A DNA stretch of 64,000 bases from Phragmites australis (lineage: Eukaryota > Streptophyta > Magnoliopsida > Poales > Poaceae), in the NCBI RefSeq assembly GCF_958298935.1, contig NC_084940.1, positions 18,967,146 to 19,031,145 of the forward strand. The letters run 5' to 3'. Under the pieces are notes generated by a model. The model searched no databases, had not been told where the DNA came from, and saw only the letters and a program-made list of their open reading frames with translations. Each line of letters starts with the position of its first letter. Position 1 is the stretch's first letter. A program made the translations under genes and the position numbers. Shown here in pieces: positions 57,330-64,000 of this stretch.

Positions 57330-59990
57330 CGGGAGGACAAGGGCGCTTGACCGCCACACCTCCTAGAAATGCCACGAGACCTGGAGGATGGAGCACGGTA
57401 ACTACATATAGGGGGCTGATGCGAATCCCCTTCACGAAGGGTGGAACCACTGCCTAAAGCGGATCCCACTCGGCCTCGGGAAGGGATACAAGTTGAAGGC
57501 TGGGAAATCCAGCTCATCCTCCTCCTGCTCTTCCGGCGGGGACTTCACAGCCTGCACCTCCTCCACCTTCACCTCGACTAGGATAGGCTCAAGAAGTTCC
57601 AAAGACACCCTTCCATCAGGATCCTAAGGGAGGACAAGGCATTGGAAGAAGCGTGAACCGGCAACCTCCCGGGCTGTTCGAGCTGCACACCAGCCATCCT
57701 TTACAACAAAACATACATCCGGGCTAGATACAATGGTTCCTCTGGCTCGACCTTAACCAAGACGTTGGCGGCCACCATCTGATCCACACGCCCCTCGGAA
57801 TCATGGGGCATAACAAAGCGACTCCGCCGTCGGACAGACGGAGTGGCCCCGGAAGCTCCGGACACACTTGATCCCTCCCCAGAGGCACCTCCCGGATCCT
57901 AGCGAAGCCCCCTCCGGCTTCAGGCTGCCGCACCTATACACACAGATTGGACTCCAGTTAGCCTCGAAGGCACAAACACTCTAGAACAACACAGGCAAAC
58001 CACAAGAGGGCAGACATGACTCTGTTTATATAAGAAAATGACCAAATACATAAAGCAGAAGGGGGTAGTCAACGTACTAAGACCTTAACCCCCTTCGGAA
58101 AGAAAGAAAGCAAAAAACGGATGGCCTGCATCAGAGCTACATTCCAGGGCATCCACACATGAAGACTGCTCCTGCAGGGCAACGACGTGAAGCGAAGGGC
58201 CTTAAGAGGGCCGCAACGTGCCTACTGCCTCCTGATGAGGGGCCAAACCCCCCGACGAAGAACCCGGATGAAGACCTCCTGGGGCACCTGGAGTCACCTG
58301 ACCTGCCATGTAGCGCAGCGTCACGCCCCGTTCGTGCCTTGCCCACAAGTTATGCCGGAAGTTCTCTAGAGCTGCGCGGATCTCCACCGTAGGTGCCTCG
58401 GGCCGAAAACTCTCGATCACGAAGTCCAGCACCAGCTACTCTAGTACTTCGAGAGGACCAACCCCCGCTTGGTGCAGCAGGGTCAGCTAGAGCGTCACAG
58501 CCACGTGTGCTAGACCTAGCATATGCCTCCGCCGCTCTAACCATTACCTTTGCGGCAAACCAAAGCCAGAATAGTGGCATCACTGACACCTCCAAGTTAG
58601 AAGGGAGTGGTAGACACCAGGCCCCAAGCCGCTCAGGGCATCGGAGGTGATCCGAGCAACCTCTGACGCAAGTGCAGCTAACCACTGGCACTCCAAGTGC
58701 ACTACTCCCTCCAATGCCTAAGCCTTCTCTAGCTCTCGCCGCACCTCACCCACCACGGCCCGAAGGGTCTCAGCATCACCTTCGGCCGACACTAGGGCTG
58801 CATTGGCCACATCGGCAAACTCCCTAATCTCCCGAAGGTCTTTAGCAGCCTTTCATGCCTCAGCCTCCGCGCCCTCCCTGTTCAAAGCCTCCTCTCGAAG
58901 ATGACCCTTCGAAGACTGCGCCCACTTTTGGGTCCCCTCCAAGGCTTGACAAATGTCATCGACCTCATCATGGGCCATGGCAAGGGCCTGGTGCCCCCCA
59001 TCTCCCAGTGCCCTCATGAAAATTACATGCTACAAGGCACGACAGAAGAAGGAAAAGGACCAAATAAGCTACTCAGAATCAGGCACTAGACCCGGTAAAC
59101 CGCGACTAAACCACAGGGCCACCACTACCAGACGCGCCTCCACTTCCTCTAAGGGACACTAGGCCAAGGATCGCTCAACCTCTCCACTCCAGAGAAGAGA
59201 GGAGGCCACCACGAAGGCCCTTGACGCCTCCTGGCATAGCGTGAAGTCATCTAAAGTCAATACCCCAAGGCCAGGGTACCCCTCGGCCGTCGCGGAGGGA
59301 GCCTCAACATAGGGCAAGGTGCCTCCATCACCGACCGCTCGGGCCAGGTCACCAACTGGCTTGGGGCCCGCGGAGATGAGGCCATGTCCCCCAAGGTGAC
59401 CTTCGGGGACACCCCAGAGAAGTCCTCGACCCCTACCAAAGCTCCCTAGCCTCCAAGGGGGTAGTCAAAGACACATTCACCTTAACGGCCATTGCGAAAT
59501 ACCATGAAACACGAGCTCAAGATCCTGGTACATGACCCATACAGAAATATAGCTAACGAAGCAACAACGCCTCACCAAGTCCCCCAAGCCCTCTCATAGA
59601 AGGGCCTGTGATGTCATCGACGTCTGAACCAACAAACCCAAAATTGTATTCCACAGAGGCCACACCTCCTCTCTAGCTCTAGCCATTGCCAGCAATGTTC
59701 GGAGAGGCCAGGCCCTTCCCTTGCTCATGACCACCGAGCTGAGCCTCACCTTCGGATAGGTCAGATGTGCTCCCAGCCCTCCTCTGACACTTCCTGCAGA
59801 GCAGCAGCACCTCAGACAACTCGACCGTCGAGCCAGTCTGTGAACCTCCAGAGACAGAAGGCCGTCGGGCCTGGATCGACACATGCTCGTTTCCCTGCAG
59901 CCTTAGGCTCCGATGGATCCCGCCAAGCCAGAGCCTCCACCTCGAGTTAAAAGCAGACGCGGTTGTATCGCTCCTAGCTCTGCGTCAGAG
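57330..59990 (-). pseudogene. Antisense gene of Tat-C, decayed C-terminal part
   Basis: Continues leftward from the intact N-terminal frame at 60004. Minus-strand fragments in order: GSTVELSEVLLLC near 59810, a Glu/Arg/Ala-rich coiled-coil-like section (58950-58700), LGAWCLPLPSNLEVSVMPLF near 58600, VEIRAALENFRHNLWARH near 58360, YMAGQVTPGAPGG near 58300, an acidic EEQEEDELDFPAF-type tail near 57500, and SSRSRGISRRCGG near 57360. Frameshifts and stops are spread along it. No function is established. Confidence 0.7.
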
Positions 59991-60003
59991 CCACCCGCTG
60001 CTC

Positions 60004-61134
60004 CTACTCCGCGTGAGTAGGAGGGCCCAGGATCACCTCGGTAATCTTCACCGCCCGCTCCAGTAGAAGATAGCTCTCTGAAAGAAAATGCAGCTCACAT
60101 CTGCGAACCAAAAAATTAGACAACAAAGAAGACTCGCCAGAGCTGACGGGGCGGCCGGAGTACACCCTTGGCCACTCTTCCGCACCTTGCTCAAAGGCGC
60201 AGTCCCAACCCATCTGAAGGGGCCGAATACGTAACAGGGTGAACTCCTCTACGAGATCACGCATGCTCATCCTTTCAGCCACCCTCCGAAGAAGGGCCAA
60301 CCGTGAAGCGAACTGGTCGTCCGTGATCCCCGTCTCCGGCTCCGGGACATACGCGATATCTCTGTTAGAGGAGCGAAGGGGGGACACAAGGCCAACGATG
60401 TAGTAGAACCACCGCTGCAACCAGCCGGTATACCATTGACCGTTAATTGCCTTCACCAAGAAGGCATCGCAGTACTGCGGCCGTATCTGGAAATTAACGC
60501 TGCCGAAGCTGAGGGGCCTCTTCATCCCCTCACCCTTGACCATCTTCGGCTGATAGTTGGCAAAGTGGAGGGCCGTGAAGAAATCTACCCTCCCTTCGCA
60601 CCCCTCTGCCTGCATGGCCCACTCGAAGGTGGCCAGGTGGGCGATGGCGCTGGCATGGAGCTGCGGAAGCTCCACATAGTAGTGGCGGAGCACCTCTTCA
60701 AGCAGTGGCATTGATAGAAAGCCTAGGCCCACTTTGAACAAAGCCTCGAAGACCACGACTTCATGGGCTAGAGGCTTCGGGACCTCCTCGTCCAGCGGAG
60801 GTCGAACGATGGCTCTAGAGGGAATCTTCCCCTCCCTGATCATCCGGTCAAGCTCCTCATCATCGATGGCGGACACCCTCAGCATGGTGGTCCACTGGGG
60901 ATGACTCTTGCTAGAGCGGCAGAGCTCCACCCCAGGCGACAGCCCCATCAACAATGCGTGACCCGACGCCACCTGAGGGCCCCCCGCTGCAGTCGCACCG
61001 GTGATTTCACTCATTGCCTGAGTTCCTACTCCACCCAGGGCACTCGAGTCAGCCATACGGAGCATGGGAAGATGACGAAAGGTGCTAGATGGTGAAGAAG
61101 AAAGAAGAGCAGTAGTTGACAGACACACGTGCAA
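60004..61134 (-). CDS. Antisense ORF of Tat-C, N-terminal 376 codons intact
   Basis: One uninterrupted frame starts at 61134 (a second possible start, MADSSALGG, is at 61056) and lies opposite to pol between integrase and the 3' LTR. Residues 149-160 read LRHYYVELPQLH, with HLATFEW after them; PLSFGSVNFQIRP and WYTGWLQRWFYY follow. I recognise this as the 'putative gypsy type transposon' protein family, found as an antisense gene in Tat/Grande-like elements. Its role is unknown; no enzyme motif is visible. A TATA box lies upstream at 61211-61220. It is the longest open frame of any element gene in the window, although its C-terminal continuation is broken. It probably ended further left originally, so the present stop may be a truncation. 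Confidence 0.82.
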   Translation of the reverse strand: MHVCLSTTALLSSSPSSTFRHLPMLRMADSSALGGVGTQAMSEITGATAAGGPQVASGHALLMGLSPGVELCRSSKSHPQWTTMLRVSAIDDEELDRMIREGKIPSRAIVRPPLDEEVPKPLAHEVVVFEALFKVGLGFLSMPLLEEVLRHYYVELPQLHASAIAHLATFEWAMQAEGCEGRVDFFTALHFANYQPKMVKGEGMKRPLSFGSVNFQIRPQYCDAFLVKAINGQWYTGWLQRWFYYIVGLVSPLRSSNRDIAYVPEPETGITDDQFASRLALLRRVAERMSMRDLVEEFTLLRIRPLQMGWDCAFEQGAEEWPRVYSGRPVSSGESSLLSNFLVRRCELHFLSESYLLLERAVKITEVILGPPTHAE

Positions 61135-61210
61135 AGCAAGGATAGACGGAGGCCAAGGGCAGACGAGAACATGGCGTGGGCGACAAGGCCGCTCAAGGAA
61201 ATCCCTCCCA

Positions 61211-61220
61211 TTATAAAGGT
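61211..61220 (-). promoter_or_regulatory. TATA box for the Tat-C antisense gene
   Basis: The minus strand reads ACCTTTATAATGGG, with the core about 77-86 bases before the start at 61134. It parallels the TATA box before the antisense gene of Tat-A. Promoter activity is inferred. Confidence 0.55.
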
Positions 61221-61596
61221 AAGGGAGAGATTACCCTCCCCTCCCCTCCCCCCTCAGCCTAGAAAAATGAGTGTATACCCTATCCCTTGGTCTAACAGGC
61301 TACGATCATAGGGAAACAGAACTGCCCCCCGAGACCCCCTAACCACAGGATGCCACACGTCCCACGTCCACTTGGCAAGGCGCAATCACGCCCTTCTCAC
61401 AGGGCACATTCAATGCCCCATGTCACCAGCATCATCAGACGGACCGTTCAGATCAAGTAGGTCAAATCTTCCCACGCAAGCCAAGCTATATTAGGGATCA
61501 AGAGTCATCGACAGCAAGCCAAGGACCGCTAGAGGCCCTGCGGCGAAGAATCGCAGGCCTGACCGCTCCGCTGGACGCCCTCGTGAGGGGCTACCG
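61221..61596. other. Spacer between antisense promoter and 3' LTR
   Basis: C-rich tracts (CCCTCCCCTCCCCCCTCAG near 61236) and otherwise mixed sequence. It may hold upstream elements of the antisense promoter. No other feature is seen. Confidence 0.45.
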
Positions 61597-61607
61597 TTGG
61601 GGGTCGT
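61597..61607 (+). other. Polypurine tract of Tat-C
   Basis: TTGGGGGTCGT directly precedes the LTR start TGTTAAGG at 61608. It is short and interrupted by pyrimidines, so this is a moderate call. Confidence 0.5.
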
Positions 61608-62381
61608 TGTTAAGGACCCCTAACGACCCCATGGCTTCGCTGGCCCATGCCCATGGGCCCACGCCTCCCGAAGGCCACTTTCTAACTTCCAGGCTTCGGA
61701 GTAACTACCTCCCAGAGCCATGCCTCCCAAAGTCTCCACATCTCAAAGCCTCCATCTCTTGGAGCCATGCCTCCTGTCTTCGGGGCTCGGGCAGGCTTCC
61801 CGAAGGCTACAGGGTAGGCCATCAGGCCCCAAGAAAGATCTGCCAAGAGAAGAACGCCGGTCATCGTTTGCCTACAAGGAAGTGACTGGCATTAATTAAC
61901 TAGGCTAGTGGGCGCCGTCCCTACACCTCGATACAATGGAGATTATCCTGACACTCCTGACATCATGGCGTCGGGCCGCAATTGGCGACCGACTAACCCC
62001 TCTGGGTATAGGCACCCCAACAATTACCATGGTAGATATCTATCTCCTATGTAGGGTAAAAAGTAGCTATTCAGAATAAGGCCATGTAACTCGGTCTTAT
62101 CCTGGATATTTTGCATATAGCGGTAACTTGCATGCTAAGCTATGCCCAATCCTATAAATAAGGGGTCATGGTTGTCCGAGCAGGAGAAGACGCTCAACAC
62201 AGCACGGAGGAGCAAAATCACAAAGTTTTCCTATGATACTCCCCCTAGCCCAGTCCATATCTTTACGATCAATACATTCGTGGTGTTCCTTCCTCTCAAA
62301 CTTCATCTCCAAGCTTGAGTCTCCCACTTAGAAGAAACTCTAGCCATACTTGTTGGGGCAAGACAATCCCTTACTCCAATA
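61608..62381 (+). mobile_element. 3' LTR of Tat-C
   Basis: It starts TGTTAAGGACCCC and ends CTTACTCCAATA (normally CAACA, a C-to-T change in the last CA). It is 774 bp with a TATA box, CCTATAAATAAGG, near 62152. It matches 50527-51131 closely. The next five bases are GTTTG; the partner TSD on the left is lost in the rearrangement. Confidence 0.88.
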
Positions 62382-62879
62382 GTTTGTAATCTCAACAGAA
62401 GCTGGTTATCTCAATATATTGAAAGTGCTCGCATCTTGTAGTTTATTGATGTATTATACCTTTGCTAATGATATAGAAAATGAAGCAAATGAACTTATTA
62501 CTGCATTTTAATTCAGTGCGCTGAAGCTAATTTGTTGGTTTATATATTGTCAGGCACGTGATTGACTCAATAATGAAGAATGAAGAATGCTTTTCAAATA
62601 TTGTGAAGTTTTGTAATATTGACATTTTACTTCTATTTATGTGTATGACTTTGAATAATATGTGTGACTTTGTGACATTGAATGTATATATTCGATCTAC
62701 TATGTGTATAGAGTTTGAATGCAAATGATCTATGTTGTTGTTTCAATGCAAATGATATGTTGTGTGAATGATTTGTTGTTGATATGTTAGTTGTAAATTC
62801 AGTAATATATAAATTCAAAAATGTATATATGAATGTACATATGATTATGGGAATACAACTATCTATACAAATGCACAAC
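62382..62879. other. 3' internal part of the CACTA element, no gene seen
   Basis: AT-rich sequence that resumes the CACTA element after the Tat-C insertion. A TTGTCAG acceptor-like site lies near 62549, and repeats of GAATGCAAATGAT near 62720-62760. No coding signal. Confidence 0.5.
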
Positions 62880-63288
62880 AGACGGCGGGTATTCCTAGTT
62901 CATAGACGACTCAAAGTTTCGAGCCGTCTGTACTATCATAGTACAGACGGCTTCAAGAGCCATTTGTACTATGGAATATCACAGACAGCTCTAAATTATG
63001 AGCTGTCTCTGATATTCTATGCACAGATGGCTCGTTATTGGAGTTGTCTATATTATTACTATATTACAGACGACTCGAAGATTCAAACCGTTTGTGATAT
63101 TCCATAATATAGACGGCTCCTTAGTGGAGCCGTCTGTATGTGGAGCCGTCTATACAAATCATGTGTACAGATAGTTCAAAACTTGTCTGTAGAAATCTAA
63201 TTTGTACAGGCTCTTTTGTACAGATAGTTTAGAAAAACGTTTCGCATGGGGTTCTGAACTGTCTGTACAAATAATTTTTTTAGTAGTG
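62880..63288. repeat. Right subterminal and terminal repeats of the CACTA element
   Basis: CAGACGGC, AGACGACTC, CAGACGGCTT, CAGACAGCTC, AGATGGCTCG, CAGACGACTC and AGACGGCTCC occur at 30-60 bp spacing with inverted partners (for example GCCGTCTGTACTATCATAGT followed by ACAGACGGC, 62921-62950). The end TTAGTAGTG meets the TSD TTA at 63289. Confidence 0.88.
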
Positions 63289-63863
63289 TTACCTTCTGTA
63301 TATAGGTGATCAAAGCTCGAGAAGTTTAGCTGTTGCTTTCTAAATCCTCATATATTTATGGATTGAGGGACTAAGCAAAAGATACTGAACATTCAAGTAT
63401 ATATAACAAATAAAGGATACCAGAAATCTGAATGGGAAAGCCCATTTTCTCCTAACGTATTAAACGAGAGCTTTTCTTTTTGGGAATCGTATTAAACGAA
63501 AGCTTGATGCCCCAACAGTTGGTCAGAAAATTGTCGGTTTGCCTCCAACAAACCTCTAGGTTCCCAAAACCTCAAAAAAAAAAAAACCTTAAACCGAAGA
63601 ACAGACCAAATTAAGAATAGCATCGACGTCGACAGACCACCGGAGTGGCCGCTGCGTGCGTGAATAACTCCAACGTCTTCATGCCCGCAGGCCGCGTCTA
63701 CACAGCGACCCACCAACCTTCTCCCTTTCATGCCCATACATATACGCACTTATGCCTCCCTCCCCTCTCGCTCACTCACACTTCTCAATCTCTTTTCCCA
63801 AGCCTTTCTCTCTCTAGTCTCTAGCTAGCATCTCCATAGCTACTGTCTACTGCTTCGTCGGCA
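63289..63863 (+). promoter_or_regulatory. Remaining promoter and leader of the fasciclin-like gene
   Basis: 575 bp between the CACTA right end and the start codon. ACCAACC at 63712-63718 is a perfect AC-type (MYB) element of the kind found before plant cell-wall genes. A weak TATA-like CATACATATACG lies at 63736-63747, and a CT-rich leader (CTCTCTCTAGTCTCTAGC) follows. An 18-mer, CGTATTAAACGARAGCTT, is present twice (63456 and 63488) with one mismatch. Transcription start is not determined. Confidence 0.55.
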
Positions 63864-64000
63864 ATGGCGAAAAGCCGACCGGCCATCCTCCTGTCCATGG
63901 CATTTGCTGCTGTGGCGATTGTGGCACTGGCCCCGGCGCCGGTGGCGGCAACCAAGTATAACATCACCAAACTCCTAGCGCCGTACAAGGAGTTCTCCAA
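63864..64000 (+). CDS. Fasciclin-like arabinogalactan protein, N-terminal 45 codons (cut by window end)
   Basis: The start at 63864 has a good context (GGCAATGGCG) and follows a CT-rich leader. Residues 1-29 are a signal peptide (MAKSRP, then a long hydrophobic core, ending APAPVAA), so the mature protein would begin near TKYN. KYNITKLLAPYKEFS, with the N-glycosylation site NIT, fits the start of the first fasciclin domain in plant FLA proteins, where NIT.LL....FS is the usual opening. These are secreted, often GPI-anchored wall and plasma-membrane glycoproteins implicated in wall formation and adhesion. No break is seen in this part. The subgroup cannot be told from 45 residues. Confidence 0.8.
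   Translation, partial: MAKSRPAILLSMAFAAVAIVALAPAPVAATKYNITKLLAPYKEFS

Larger units (their letters stand above)
39683..63288 (+). mobile_element. CACTA (En/Spm-type) DNA transposon, 23.6 kb including a nested Tat element
   Basis: Left end CACTACTACAGAAATAATTT (39683-39702); the reverse complement of the right end (63269-63288) is CACTACTAAAAAAATTATTT, 17 of 20 identical. Both ends are flanked by the 3-bp TSD TTA (39680-39682 and 63289-63291). Both have clusters of a short subterminal repeat (CAGACGGCT-like, in both orientations). Inside are a TNP2-type transposase and a Transposase_24-like remnant, both on the plus strand, which is the expected layout. A Tat element occupies about 47.99-62.38 kb. 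Both genes are broken, so the element is not autonomous now, though its ends look usable by a related transposase. Confidence 0.93.

Noticed and set aside
1..64000. CRISPR arrays, bacterial operons, phage or rRNA/tRNA genes
   Set aside because: The direct repeats found are retrotransposon UTR arrays and CACTA subterminal repeats without CRISPR-like spacers or cas genes. No tRNA or rRNA gene was recognised; tRNA-like strings are primer-binding sites.

Overview
This is plant nuclear DNA, almost certainly from a grass. The Ty3/gypsy lineages seen here (chromodomain Tekay-type, and Tat-type with an antisense gene), the En/Spm-type CACTA element and the LTR types are all familiar from grasses. I ran no similarity search; family names rest on motif recognition, element ends and target-site duplications (TSDs) read directly from the sequence. 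Only one host gene is visible: the first 45 codons of a fasciclin-like arabinogalactan protein at 63864-64000. Everything from 1 to about 37,000 and from 39,683 to 63,288 is transposable element or clearly element-derived.

Positions 1-37,000 are one nest. The oldest visible layer is a Mutator-like (MULE) transposase whose C-terminal part lies at 30251-31800. A Tat-lineage gypsy element (here 'Tat-A') sits in it: protease/RT/RNase H at 9136-11312, integrase at 27049-28036, antisense gene at about 28540-29118, probable 3' LTR at about 29492-30250. Tat-A is itself split twice. (i) A Tekay-type element occupies 1-9130 with its pol at 1-2992; its 3' LTR (3023-9130) is cut by an opposite-facing solo LTR of a related family (4093-7085, TSD AGTTA). 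(ii) A reverse-oriented gag-only Tat element ('Tat-B', 11313-27043) interrupts the integrase zinc-finger region. Tat-B contains a reverse gag-only Tekay-type element (11546-17713), cut off at an 8-bp microhomology junction, three families of 3'-UTR tandem repeats, and a 4-kb solo LTR (19525-23567, TSD TTTTG). Downstream are a Tat solo LTR inside the MULE (30713-31628, TSD AAGAG), a copia-like gag remnant on the minus strand, and another Tekay-type solo LTR (33373-36591, TSD TATAG).

Positions 37,200-39,682 hold nothing I can classify firmly.

Positions 39683-63288 are one CACTA (En/Spm-type) transposon with matching termini and a TTA TSD. It carries a decayed TNP2-type transposase, an internal array of subterminal-type repeats directly ahead of a TATA box, and a Transposase_24-like remnant. 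Its 3' half is occupied by a third Tat element ('Tat-C', pol 51187-56449, antisense gene on the minus strand to 61134, 3' LTR 61608-62381). Tat-C is rearranged at its 5' side: about 2.5 kb of its antisense-gene region is present again in inverted orientation, joined to a truncated 5' LTR flanked by a perfect 26-bp repeat that has replaced the primer-binding site.

The CACTA right end lies 575 bp upstream of the arabinogalactan-protein start codon, so the gene's distal promoter has been displaced by 23.6 kb. Nearly all element genes are broken by stops and frameshifts, several of them C-to-T changes in Gln codons. Nothing here looks like a wholly new biological system; the most unusual signals are the Tat-C rearrangement, the repeat array at the internal CACTA promoter, and TATA-bearing antisense genes in two different Tat elements.
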